NCBI GenBank assembly: GCA_022563615.1
Contig: JADFMZ010000016.1
Location: 1 to 19,019, forward strand
DNA length: 19,019 bases
Direction of reading: 5' to 3'
Origin: Planctomycetota bacterium
Lineage (GTDB): Bacteria; Planctomycetota; Phycisphaerae; UBA1845
Shown piece by piece: positions 1 to 6,800 of this stretch. Below the pieces are notes generated by a model. The model made no database searches. It was not told the DNA's origin and saw only the letters and a program-made list of their open reading frames with translations. A program made the translations under genes and the position numbers. Every line of letters begins with the position of its first letter. Position 1 is the stretch's first letter.

Positions 1-306
1 ATGTCCAATGCACTGGCCGGCGCCATCGCCGCCCACACCTGCCTTCCCGTCATCGGAGTGCCGCTCGCCGGTGGGTCGTTGCAGGGGTTCGAGGCCCTCC
101 TTTCGACGGTTCAGATGCCGCCGGGAGTTCCCGTCGCAACGGTGTCCGTCGGCCCGGCCGGGGCCAAGAACGCCGCTCTACTGGCGATTCAGATCCTCGC
201 CCGCCATGACAAGAAACTTGCCGAGGCCTATCGCACCTTCAAGGCCGATCAGGCCAAGTCCGTGCAGGCCAAACATCAGGCGCTGATGGAGCGGATCGGA
301 CGATGA
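1..306 (+). CDS. purE: PurE, N5-carboxyaminoimidazole ribonucleotide mutase, C-terminal part (cut by window edge)
   Basis: The product rearranges N5-CAIR to CAIR in cytosolic de novo purine synthesis. The visible 101 residues match the C-terminal half of class I PurE: LPVIGVPL, then a SLQGFEALLSTVQMPPGVPVATV stretch (conserved S-x-x-VQMP-G-PVA core), then GPAGAKNAALLAIQIL. Complete PurE proteins are about 160 residues, so roughly the first 60 lie upstream of the window. The ATG at position 1 is therefore most likely an internal Met, not the start. The stop codon overlaps the next start (ATGA at 303-306), so purE and mtnA are probably co-transcribed and translationally coupled. The family call is firm; only the 5' end is missing. 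Confidence 0.93.
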   Translation: MSNALAGAIAAHTCLPVIGVPLAGGSLQGFEALLSTVQMPPGVPVATVSVGPAGAKNAALLAIQILARHDKKLAEAYRTFKADQAKSVQAKHQALMERIGR

Positions 307-1379
307 GCGTCGTCGCCGGAGCGGTTCCACGAACGATCGAGTGGGTCGGCGGGCTCGACGGCCATGTATCCATGATCGACCAGACCCGGCTGCCCGTGGA
401 TCTGGTCATGCTCCAGTGCCGCGACGCAAAAACCATCTGGGATGCGATCCGGAGGCTCAGCGTCCGGGGCGCGCCGGCGATCGGCATCGCCGGTGCGATG
501 GGGGTGGTGCTGGGTGTTCGAGATGACTCCGGCAAGGACCGCGAAGGGTTCCTACAACATCTGGACGAGGTTTGTGATTACCTGGCCTCGTCACGCCCCA
601 CCGGCGTTAATCTGTTCGGGGCGCTGGAACGAATGCGCGGGTGCGCCCGTTCGTTCGAGTCGAACGACGTGGAAGCCCTCAAGGCCGCGCTGCTAGATGA
701 GGCCAGGCTTATACGCGACGAAGACGCGGCGATGTGTCGCGAGATCGGTCGGCATGGCGAATCGCTGATCGAGTCCGGCGCCGGCGTGCTGACGCATTGC
801 AACGCGGGGAGCCTGGCGACAGCGGAATACGGGACGGCCACGGCGCCGATGTACACCGCTCATGCTGCGGGTCGCAGGTTCCGCGTGTATGCCGATGAGA
901 CTCGCCCCCTCTTGCAAGGATCCCGGCTGACAGCCTGGGAACTCCAAAGGGCCGGCATCGACGTAACGGTCTTGTGTGACAACATGGCCGGCGCGCTGCT
1001 CAGGTCCGGCAAGGTCAACGTGGTCATTACGGGCGCCGATCGCATAGCGGCTAACGGGGACGTAGCCAACAAGATCGGGACATACGGCCTGGCCGTCCTG
1101 GCCAAAGAACACGACGTACCGTTCTACGTCGCCGCGCCCACTACGACGCTTGATCCTGACACCCCCGACGGCTCAACGATTCCGATCGAGGAGCGTGATC
1201 CGGACGAAATCCGTTGCGGTTTTGGAAAGCAAACCGCTCCGCCGGATGTGGCCTGCTATTGCCCCGCTTTCGACGTGACCCCGGCCAAGCTGATCGCCGG
1301 AATCATCACCGAACGTGGGTTGATCCAACCCGTCAACGAACGCTGCGTCGCCGAGATCCTTGGAGCCTGTCCGTCCTGA
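303..1379 (+). CDS. mtnA: MtnA, S-methyl-5-thioribose-1-phosphate isomerase
   Basis: The enzyme converts 5-methylthioribose-1-phosphate to methylthioribulose-1-phosphate in the methionine salvage pathway (cytosol). At 358 residues it has the usual family length. Visible motifs are RGAPAIGIAGAMG near residues 55-67, THCNAGSLAT with the expected catalytic Cys166, and GADRIAANGDVANKIGTYG with the expected catalytic Asp246. The C-terminal part has the family pattern PFYVAAPTTTLD followed by IPIEERDPDE. The ATG overlaps the purE stop by 4 bp, which fixes the start. No other methionine-salvage gene is in the window. The fold is shared with eIF2B-like proteins, but the Cys/Asp pair and N-terminal RGAPAIG motif favour true MtnA. 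Confidence 0.95.
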   Translation: MSVVAGAVPRTIEWVGGLDGHVSMIDQTRLPVDLVMLQCRDAKTIWDAIRRLSVRGAPAIGIAGAMGVVLGVRDDSGKDREGFLQHLDEVCDYLASSRPTGVNLFGALERMRGCARSFESNDVEALKAALLDEARLIRDEDAAMCREIGRHGESLIESGAGVLTHCNAGSLATAEYGTATAPMYTAHAAGRRFRVYADETRPLLQGSRLTAWELQRAGIDVTVLCDNMAGALLRSGKVNVVITGADRIAANGDVANKIGTYGLAVLAKEHDVPFYVAAPTTTLDPDTPDGSTIPIEERDPDEIRCGFGKQTAPPDVACYCPAFDVTPAKLIAGIITERGLIQPVNERCVAEILGACPS

Positions 1380-1453
1380 TCGGATGGCGGATCAAGGCGG
1401 CCTTGCCGGGACAGTCGATCGGTGTAAGAATGGGCCGGTGAAAGCGGATTGGC

Positions 1454-1482
1454 TTGCAAGGGAGATCCCGAGGCGCTATACT
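1454..1482 (+). promoter_or_regulatory. Candidate sigma70-type promoter for the small exported-protein genes
   Basis: TTGCAA (1454-1459) and TATACT (1477-1482) are separated by exactly 17 nt. The -10 matches consensus at 5 of 6 positions and the -35 at 4 of 6. The predicted start of transcription is near 1489, about 77 nt before the ATG at 1566. The same TATACT hexamer appears in the stronger promoter at 5000-5028. This is pattern matching only. Confidence 0.45.
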
Positions 1483-1565
1483 TGGCGTCGCCAGGTTCCC
1501 GGACGGATGCCGGCGCGGGACGTCGCCGGAGAATCCTGGCCAACGGACTAATAAGGAGCGTGGAC

Positions 1566-1838
1566 ATGCGGTCTGGTCGTCGGGCATTGAGTATCGCCGC
1601 TACCCTGTTTGCGGCGGGTGGATTCCTTCTTGCCGGGCCGGGAACCGGATGCAGCAGCTTTCTAGGCGAGGCGCTGCTGGTCACGACCGATTTTTGCTTC
1701 GTGTTTGATTGCCAGAGCGGATTATTCGGCGGTGCGATCGATCCATGCACCGGAATAGGCAGCGGCAATCAGACCGTGGAGGGGGGCACGCAGTTGCCGT
1801 TGTTTACCGATTGCTCGTCCGGCGGTGTGGGTCCGTAG
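1566..1838 (+). CDS. Small exported Cys-containing protein, unknown function (copy 1)
   Basis: This is a 90-residue protein that I cannot assign to a family. Residues 1-25 form a signal peptide (MRSGRR, then an Ala/Leu/Phe-rich core), so it should leave the cytoplasm. A Gly-Cys at about residue 28-29 (GPGTGCSSF) could be either a lipidated Cys or the first structural Cys. The mature part contains F-C-F-V-F-D-C, then D-P-C, then D-C, so disulfide pairing is plausible. An in-frame ATG exists only at 1566 after a good ribosome site (AAGGAGCG ending 6 nt upstream), which decides the start. It lies 98 nt before a similar small gene and downstream of a promoter candidate. It is probably a small periplasmic or surface protein; no role is claimed. 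Confidence 0.6.
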   Translation: MRSGRRALSIAATLFAAGGFLLAGPGTGCSSFLGEALLVTTDFCFVFDCQSGLFGGAIDPCTGIGSGNQTVEGGTQLPLFTDCSSGGVGP

Positions 1839-1935
1839 AGGAAGTGTCGGCGGCAGGCGCGTGGAGGACGGGACGGACCATGGAGCCGTCAGTGCCCCGA
1901 CGAACCGCCCCTACATAAGCCAAGGAACAAATGAC

Positions 1936-2223
1936 ATGAATTCAGGATCAATTCACGCCAAGCCACGATGGGCGAAGGTGGCGGCTCTGCTATTGGCCGG
2001 GCCATTCATGTACGGATTGATTGAGTCCTGCGACGATCGCCTGGTTGCGATCAGCCGATTCGTCGATCCGTGCGGGACGTTTCTGGCCAACTGTGCCCCG
2101 GGCGATTTCGAGGTGCGCGCAGCCGAAATCGGCGACTTCTGTGTGGATCCGGCCTGCACGATTCCTGGCCAGTGCCCTGACCAGGGCCAACCGCTCGGAA
2201 CGATCGTCAACATCTGCCCGTAG
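1936..2223 (+). CDS. Small exported Cys-containing protein, unknown function (copy 2)
   Basis: This is a 95-residue protein of unknown family. It has a basic N-terminus (about residues 1-15), a hydrophobic segment (VAALLLAGPFMYGLI) and then an acidic mature part containing S-C-D-D, F-V-D-P-C, A-N-C, D-F-C-V-D-P-A-C and Q-C, so six or more cysteines lie in a short chain. It resembles the preceding 90-residue protein in layout (signal, then F-V/D-P-C-type Cys spacing and a short C-terminus), so the two look like diverged tandem duplicates. The start at 1936 is preceded by AAGGAACAA; a longer frame reaching upstream to 1825 lacks a signal peptide and is not preferred. It probably shares the transcript of copy 1. 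Confidence 0.55.
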   Translation: MNSGSIHAKPRWAKVAALLLAGPFMYGLIESCDDRLVAISRFVDPCGTFLANCAPGDFEVRAAEIGDFCVDPACTIPGQCPDQGQPLGTIVNICP

Positions 2224-2287
2224 ACATCCAATTGTTCCGAGTCACATTCGACGAAGCGTGGGGGGTTCTCCGATATGCGGAGCACTT

Positions 2288-2301
2288 GGCGCCTTTGCGC
2301 C
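2288..2301. terminator. Weak hairpin between convergent genes
   Basis: GGCGC, a CTTT loop and GCGCC form a 5-bp GC stem followed by CCTTCTT on the plus strand. It sits in the 164-nt gap between the convergent small exported-protein gene and the GNAT gene. A second small hairpin (CTCCG/CGGAG) lies just upstream at about 2269-2283. The T-tract is poor, so this is at most a weak terminator. Confidence 0.25.
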
Positions 2302-2387
2302 CTTCTTGATCGAATGCCCCGAATTTCCAGCCGGATGACGCCGCCCACCAGGGTCCGCGCTACTCTTGTTTGATCGGCGTCCGGCGT

Positions 2388-2834
2388 CTAGCGCAAATCC
2401 TTTTCGAAGATGACGACGTTGTTGGCGGTGGCGGTGTCCCAACGGATGCCGACCAGATCGTAGTTTTCGCGGATGGCGACGTGCAGCATGGCCCGGTGCT
2501 GGTTCCGGCACTCGAAGCGGATCATCTCATACTTATGCTCGACGGCCCAGGCATGTTGACCCTGGATGAGTTGCGTGGCGATGCCTTGCCGGCGAATGTC
2601 GGGCAGGACGCCGCAAAGCCAACTGAAATAGGTCGTGGGCATCAGCTCAAACCCAACCGCAAAGCCCACGTGCTGTTCCTCGAGAACCGCCACCAACATG
2701 CTGACGTTGTGACGCCCTTGAAACCGCCTCCGGAAGAACTCGACGTCGCGGCGCGGGTTGAAGAGCTCGTTGTAGAGTTGGGTGATCAGTTCGAGCTCAC
2801 CCTGACCTACCGGTACAACCTGAACATTAGCCAT
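2388..2834 (-). CDS. GNAT-family N-acetyltransferase
   Basis: This 148-residue single-domain protein should transfer an acetyl group from acetyl-CoA to an amine of unknown identity. The acetyl-CoA pyrophosphate-binding motif A is visible as VLPDIRRQGIATQLI (residues 76-90), matching R-x-x-G-x-A with R81, G84 and A86. It is preceded by the beta4 strand TTYFSWLCG and followed by a helix, then FECRNQHRAMLHVAIRENYDLVG, the usual motif-B region with a conserved N-x-x-A-x-x-x-Y-like layout. The C-terminal VVIFEKDL is typical of the family. The start at 2834 has GGAG about 13 nt upstream. The gene is transcribed opposite to both neighbours and gives no operon hint about its substrate. Confidence 0.85.
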   Translation of the reverse strand: MANVQVVPVGQGELELITQLYNELFNPRRDVEFFRRRFQGRHNVSMLVAVLEEQHVGFAVGFELMPTTYFSWLCGVLPDIRRQGIATQLIQGQHAWAVEHKYEMIRFECRNQHRAMLHVAIRENYDLVGIRWDTATANNVVIFEKDLR

Positions 2835-3257
2835 GATATCACAAGCTCCGATCCCGCCGCCGTAAGCGATGATTCTCGCCGGCCGTAAGCATCAGGCCTC
2901 TACGGGTATTGTATGATTCGATCTCAACGCGCTCCCAACGAACTTCGTCGATTCCTGCGCGACGGGCCGAAAGGGCCGCGCCTCACCCTTATACGTCCCA
3001 AAACGTTGCCGCGTTCCCACTCGTGGTGCTGATCCGCAGCGGTTCTCGGTAGTGCCGCGATATCGCATCACCAGCGAACCCTAACTGCGATTTTGTCCCC
3101 GGATGCCCGTTGCTCCCCCTCAAAAAGGATGGACCATCCTCGACGCGCTTCGACGCATGTTAATGGAGATCCCGATCAATAGGCAATACCCCGTGGAGAG
3201 CGGATTTCCATCTGGCAGGCGTTGCATCGGGTCGCGCCGTTGGATAGGGTGTGGGCC
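2835..3257. other. Divergent intergenic region, no gene seen
   Basis: This 423-nt stretch separates the divergent GNAT gene and the lipoprotein gene, so it should hold both promoters. I see no convincing coding frame or RNA gene. A perfect palindrome lies at 3126-3140 (AGGATGG, A, CCATCCT), a possible operator or hairpin about 120 nt before the lipoprotein start. A TACAAT hexamer on the minus strand (about 2907-2912) is a possible -10 for the GNAT gene, but no good -35 stands at the right distance. Confidence 0.4.
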
Positions 3258-5003
3258 ATGAACGCACGACCATATCGATACCGATGGGCGATGTGCACGG
3301 CTGTTGCATTGTTTACGCCGCTGGGCGCCTGTCGTCTGCCCGGTCCGAGTGGTTCGACATCCACACGCACCGATCGGTTCTTGCTCGCCTACTCCGAGTT
3401 GCACAGCGGGCCGTTTGTCGTCATTGCAGATTTTGAAGACGCCAAACACATGGAACTGATTCATTCGTCGCCCGCTGCGCCGAAAGCTTCGTGCGTCTGG
3501 GACGTCCGGGGCGGCCGGCCGGAAACCGGTGGCGGCTGTTTACGATTGAAGGCCGGATCGAGGGATGACAGCATCATCATCAACAACGATGACGCGACTC
3601 ACTGGTTTCTCAAACGCGATTGGCGGCAGTTCGATCTGCTTCTGATGGCCGTCCATTCCCCCAAATCCGGGTTGAACCTGGAGGTGGAAATCAGTTCCGG
3701 GCCATCCGACGATCCACATCACACCCGATCCACCATGAAGCTGGATCGCGGCTGGAACGTCGCGCGTCTGGATCTTGCCGAGGCCGGCGAAAACATCCTC
3801 TTGGACGACGTGCGAGAGTTAAGGTTGGCCATCAGCGGAATGAACAGGCCGGTCGAGGTGCGCTTCGATGACATCATCCTGACCGCCGCCCGGGAGGATC
3901 TATTCGGCGATTCCAAGAACCGGGACGGCGATCTCTACGTTCAACGCGTGGGCCGGCGCTGGCGCATCGGCGCCGGTGGACGGTTTGAGTGGACCTTCGC
4001 TCACGGGCAGGTCGCGGAGTGGTACCATCTAGCCACGGATCCCTATCGATTGCGGAACCTGGTGCGCGGCACAACGCTGGGCCCCACTCCCGTCGTCCTT
4101 GACGGCGAAAACGCAGCACAAAACGGCTTCGAGTCTCTGGGGGAAAGAGTCGTTTCCCGACAAGCCATCCTGGAAATGAGCCTCGTACGCGCCGTGGTTC
4201 TTGTGGAATGGCGCTTTGTGGACGATCCGGATGCCCCACAGCAAGATCAGCCGTTCCAGCGCTGGCTATATACGATCTACCCGACCGGCCAGATCTATGT
4301 GGGCGTCGAAGCAACGGGGGCGACGGAGCGCTGGTCCCCACCGGGATTGGGATTGGCGGTCGCGCTTTCCCCGGCAACCGGAGAAACGTTTGGGGCCGAC
4401 CTTTCGCCCGGCGCGGATGTGAGCGACGAGCAGGATCCACCGGAATTGCCGGCCTACGGCGTGTTGCGCAGCACGGAAGGCGACGCGCAATTGGTCTTCG
4501 TGCCAAGCCCCACCGATTTCGGAACCCGTGTCGTGAAACAAGTGGATGTCGAGCACAATCGTGCCTTGCTGATCGCCACGGACCGGGGCGTTGCCGAGGC
4601 TGTGAAGACCTGGTCGGCTCATCTGCTTCTTGCCGGCGTCGGCGAAGAACTTCAGCGGCCGATTGCAGAACAGGCGATGAGTTATGCGCGCCCGCCCGCA
4701 CTGTTGGTGGAGGTCGGATCGTCGCACGGCTTCGAACCGTCGACCGGGTGTTACGTGCTCTCGCCCCGGGAAGGTCGCGTACGATTCGTGATTGATGGAA
4801 CCGTGTCGCCGCTGTATTCCCCCGTGTTTCGCATTCTTGAACAGGATGGTCTCCAGGCGTGGGTCTACGTTCAGGACCGCATTCTTGATCGGGTGGCCAG
4901 GGACAGGGCGGGAAACTTGCTTTTTCAGCTCCCCGGCGTGATTCGTGATCGAACGACGATCGAGGTGCTGTTTCGGCGTCCGGCACCCGCCTCCGAAGGT
5001 TGA
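3258..5003 (+). CDS. Large predicted lipoprotein with carbohydrate-binding-like beta-sandwich region, unknown function
   Basis: This 581-residue protein is not matched to a named family. The ATG at 3258 is chosen because it yields a compact signal peptide (basic MNARPYRYR, hydrophobic core) ending in the lipobox L-G-A-C at Cys25; the in-frame start 36 nt upstream gives a less typical signal. Residues about 45-205 read as a beta-sandwich: FVVIADFED at the start, HWFLKRDWRQFDLLLMAV, GWNVARLDL, and VEVRFDDIILT at the end. This layout is typical of galactose-binding/CBM-like modules. The rest, about residues 215-580, is a second beta-rich region with GGRFEWTFAHGQVAEWYHL and many aromatic residues, perhaps a polysaccharide-acting or structural domain, but I see no catalytic motif. 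It is probably anchored to a membrane facing the periplasm. The next gene's promoter overlaps its stop codon. Confidence 0.7.
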   Translation: MNARPYRYRWAMCTAVALFTPLGACRLPGPSGSTSTRTDRFLLAYSELHSGPFVVIADFEDAKHMELIHSSPAAPKASCVWDVRGGRPETGGGCLRLKAGSRDDSIIINNDDATHWFLKRDWRQFDLLLMAVHSPKSGLNLEVEISSGPSDDPHHTRSTMKLDRGWNVARLDLAEAGENILLDDVRELRLAISGMNRPVEVRFDDIILTAAREDLFGDSKNRDGDLYVQRVGRRWRIGAGGRFEWTFAHGQVAEWYHLATDPYRLRNLVRGTTLGPTPVVLDGENAAQNGFESLGERVVSRQAILEMSLVRAVVLVEWRFVDDPDAPQQDQPFQRWLYTIYPTGQIYVGVEATGATERWSPPGLGLAVALSPATGETFGADLSPGADVSDEQDPPELPAYGVLRSTEGDAQLVFVPSPTDFGTRVVKQVDVEHNRALLIATDRGVAEAVKTWSAHLLLAGVGEELQRPIAEQAMSYARPPALLVEVGSSHGFEPSTGCYVLSPREGRVRFVIDGTVSPLYSPVFRILEQDGLQAWVYVQDRILDRVARDRAGNLLFQLPGVIRDRTTIEVLFRRPAPASEG

Positions 5004-5028
5004 CAGCCTGTGCCTCGGCCTCTATACT
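5000..5028 (+). promoter_or_regulatory. Strong sigma70-type promoter for the dksA-like gene
   Basis: TTGACA (5000-5005, perfect -35), a 17-nt spacer and TATACT (5023-5028, 5 of 6) make the best promoter match in the window. The -35 overlaps the stop codon of the upstream lipoprotein gene. Transcription would start near 5035, about 77 nt before the GTG at 5112. Because the GTG at 5010 lies inside the promoter, it cannot be the start of the dksA-like gene on this transcript. Confidence 0.7.
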
Positions 5029-5111
5029 CGCTCGATTGTCTCGTTCGCATCCCTTTATGTAGTAGAGACTTAGCGATTGCGGGCGGCGCCTGGATATTCG
5101 GGAACCCTCCG

Positions 5112-5903
5112 GTGAAAAAGAGAACTGGTGGAAAAACGATCTCGAAGCGTACCTCCCGAACCGTTAAGTCGAGGAGCAAAACTGCCTCCCCGACGCGCGC
5201 GAAGCGGAAATCCTCTTCTTCGACAGGCGATGGGGCGACGGTCCGGGTTCCGAAGAGCGGACGTAAGGGTAACACCGTATCTCTGAAATCCGTATCGCGG
5301 CCTTTGAAGACGGCGGCCAAGAGCAGCATCCAAGTCAGCGGAAAGCCGGCTCCGGCCCAACCCAAGAACGGATCGAAGTCAAGTGCGACACGGACCGCTG
5401 GTGCCGGTAAGGCCAAGCGAGTACCGGTTCGCCGGCGTTCACCGGTTGCCACCGATGTCGGGTCGACGGCGCTCTCATGGAATCCCGCATTCCCTGATCC
5501 GAGTCGGCCGCTGCCCAAGACGCGCCTGACGCCCAAACACCTTCTGGAGTTCAAGGAATTGCTGATCGCCAAGCGAACTGAGCTGGCCGGTGATGTGAAG
5601 CAACTGACGGATGAGGCCTTCAACCGGAACAGCCAGGGAGAACATGAGCACACGTCGATGCCCATTCACATGGCCGACCTGGGCAGCGACAATTGGGAGC
5701 AGGATTTCACCCTCGGTCTGATCGCCAGCGAGCGGGCGCTGGTTCAAGAGATCGACGAAGCCCTGGTCCGAATCGAAGACCGGACGTACGGCAACTGCCT
5801 GGCGACGCGCCACAGAATCAGACTTGCGCGGTTGCGGGCCAAACCGTGGGCCAAGTATTGCGTCGAACACGCCAGTGCCATAGAGGACGGCCGCCCCATT
5901 TAG
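5112..5903 (+). CDS. DksA/TraR-like protein with long basic N-terminal tail
   Basis: The C-terminal 125 residues (about 138-263) belong to the DksA/TraR family, whose members act in the RNA polymerase secondary channel or otherwise modulate transcription. The coiled-coil part begins TPKHLLEFKELLIAKRTEL and continues to DNWEQDFTLGLIASERALVQEIDEALVRIED, followed by the zinc-finger region YGNCLATRHRIRLARLRAKP and KYCVEH. Only Cys229 and Cys250 of the usual four Cys remain; Thr232 and His253 occupy the second and fourth positions. Residues 1-135 are Lys/Arg/Ser/Thr/Ala/Pro-rich and probably disordered, resembling histone-H1-like tails, so DNA or RNA binding is possible. GTG 5112 is the only in-frame start codon downstream of the promoter at 5000-5028. 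lspA follows after 9 nt, indicating an operon. The function is inferred from the fold. Confidence 0.8.
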   Translation: MKKRTGGKTISKRTSRTVKSRSKTASPTRAKRKSSSSTGDGATVRVPKSGRKGNTVSLKSVSRPLKTAAKSSIQVSGKPAPAQPKNGSKSSATRTAGAGKAKRVPVRRRSPVATDVGSTALSWNPAFPDPSRPLPKTRLTPKHLLEFKELLIAKRTELAGDVKQLTDEAFNRNSQGEHEHTSMPIHMADLGSDNWEQDFTLGLIASERALVQEIDEALVRIEDRTYGNCLATRHRIRLARLRAKPWAKYCVEHASAIEDGRPI

Positions 5904-5912
5904 GTCAAGCAG

Positions 5913-6662
5913 ATGGAGGCGCCTCCCGAAAGCATTAATCCCACCCCGGAACGTGGAATGGATTTCGCGTGGTTTCATCTTCGGTGCCATCTTCGCCTCT
6001 GGCTTCCCGCTATCGTTCTGGCCGGTCTGGATTTGTGGTCGAAGCAATGGGCGTTTTCGTCGCTTCGGCCCAACGAGACCAGAACGATGATCCCCCATGT
6101 GCTGGAGTTCCGCCGCTCCTTGAACGACGGAGCCGTGTTCGGTTCATTTACCGGGTTTGTGGGGGTCTTCGTAGTCGCCTCTGTTGTGGCGCTGGGGTTC
6201 GTGGTGTATGTGTTCGGGCGGAGTGGACGGCAACAGTGGGGCCTTCACCTCGCTCTGGGCATGGTGATGGCCGGCGCGATCGGCAACTTGTACGACCGGG
6301 CGCTGATCAAGGCCGATGTCGTCACGTTTCAAACCCGCGCGGGAAAGCAGCGCTCCTTCATCGGCGCCTGTGTGAGCGAACCGTCGGCGCCGATCCTTCG
6401 TTGTGGCGACTGGCCTGACGGTGCGCACCCCCGCAGGTTTGCATCGTCCGAGGTCAGCCTTCGGCGACAAGGAGTGGTTCGAGATTTCATCAAATTCGCC
6501 CCCAAGGTTCCCAAGTGGGTTCCGAAGATCGGGGGGATCGATATGTGGCCTTGGATCTTCAACGTGGCGGACGCGTCATTGGTGGTCGGTGTCGGGATGC
6601 TTCTGCTTCAATCGTCTCGCGGGCATCGCAAGCGCGAAGCCCCTGCTCTACCCGGACTCTGA
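5913..6662 (+). CDS. lspA: LspA, lipoprotein signal peptidase (signal peptidase II), with loop insertion
   Basis: This inner-membrane aspartyl protease cleaves signal peptides from diacylglyceryl-prolipoproteins before the lipidated Cys. At 249 residues it is much longer than the usual 160-170. Visible motifs are LDLWSKQW in helix 1, SLNDGAVFGSF after it, MAGAIGNLYDR in helix 3, VRDF with expected catalytic Asp191, and FNVADASLVVGVGMLL with expected catalytic Asp220. About 50 extra residues (roughly 140-188, including a Cys pair) separate the GNLYDR and VRDF motifs; a similar insertion is familiar from planctomycete LspA. The ATG at 5913 is 9 nt after the upstream stop; the ATG at 5958 (Met16) is an alternative start with a better-placed purine-rich site. 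It should process the lipoproteins encoded at 3258 and 18872. Confidence 0.93.
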   Translation: MEAPPESINPTPERGMDFAWFHLRCHLRLWLPAIVLAGLDLWSKQWAFSSLRPNETRTMIPHVLEFRRSLNDGAVFGSFTGFVGVFVVASVVALGFVVYVFGRSGRQQWGLHLALGMVMAGAIGNLYDRALIKADVVTFQTRAGKQRSFIGACVSEPSAPILRCGDWPDGAHPRRFASSEVSLRRQGVVRDFIKFAPKVPKWVPKIGGIDMWPWIFNVADASLVVGVGMLLLQSSRGHRKREAPALPGL

Positions 6663-6800
6663 GAGCGTAGGTGAGAACCCTCTTTCAGAGCCGCGCCCGT
6701 TAGGAAGCGGTAGAGTTTCGCGTGCGAAATCGATCCTTCACGGCGGTGGTTCGGTGGGTCGTGGCCCCTCCTACACGCTTTCAGAGACTTCGGAGCCCCT
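6663..6800. repeat. Intergenic palindromic sequence between lspA and ribD, possible dispersed repeat
   Basis: The 138-nt gap contains a perfect palindrome TTTCGC-GT-GCGAAA (6716-6729), a CCGC/GCGG stem nearby (about 6691-6710), and the sequence CTTTCAGAG twice (about 6682-6690 and 6778-6786). The segment TCAGAGCCGCGCCCGTTAGG resembles a dispersed repeat I have seen spuriously translated as SEPRPLGSG in planctomycete-like genomes; that is recollection, not a search. No coding frame is preferred here. Confidence 0.35.

Noticed and set aside
2370..2888. 172-codon plus-strand frame over the GNAT gene
   Set aside because: The GNAT motif A and other family features are on the minus strand; this frame is a shadow.
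3874..4986. 370-codon open frame on the minus strand, opposite the large lipoprotein gene
   Set aside because: The translation is Arg/Pro/Ser-rich without motifs, as expected for the antisense frame of a GC-rich gene. The plus strand has a signal peptide, lipobox and domain-like features.
5010..5111. GTG at 5010 as the start of the dksA-like gene
   Set aside because: It lies inside the TTGACA-17-TATACT promoter and so could not be on that transcript. The GTG at 5112 begins the basic tail directly.
5796..5870. Loss of two zinc-finger cysteines in the DksA-like protein as a novelty
   Set aside because: Versions with C-x-x-T and C-V-E-H/Y in these positions are, to my recollection, usual in DksA/TraR-like proteins of this type, so the change alone is not remarkable.
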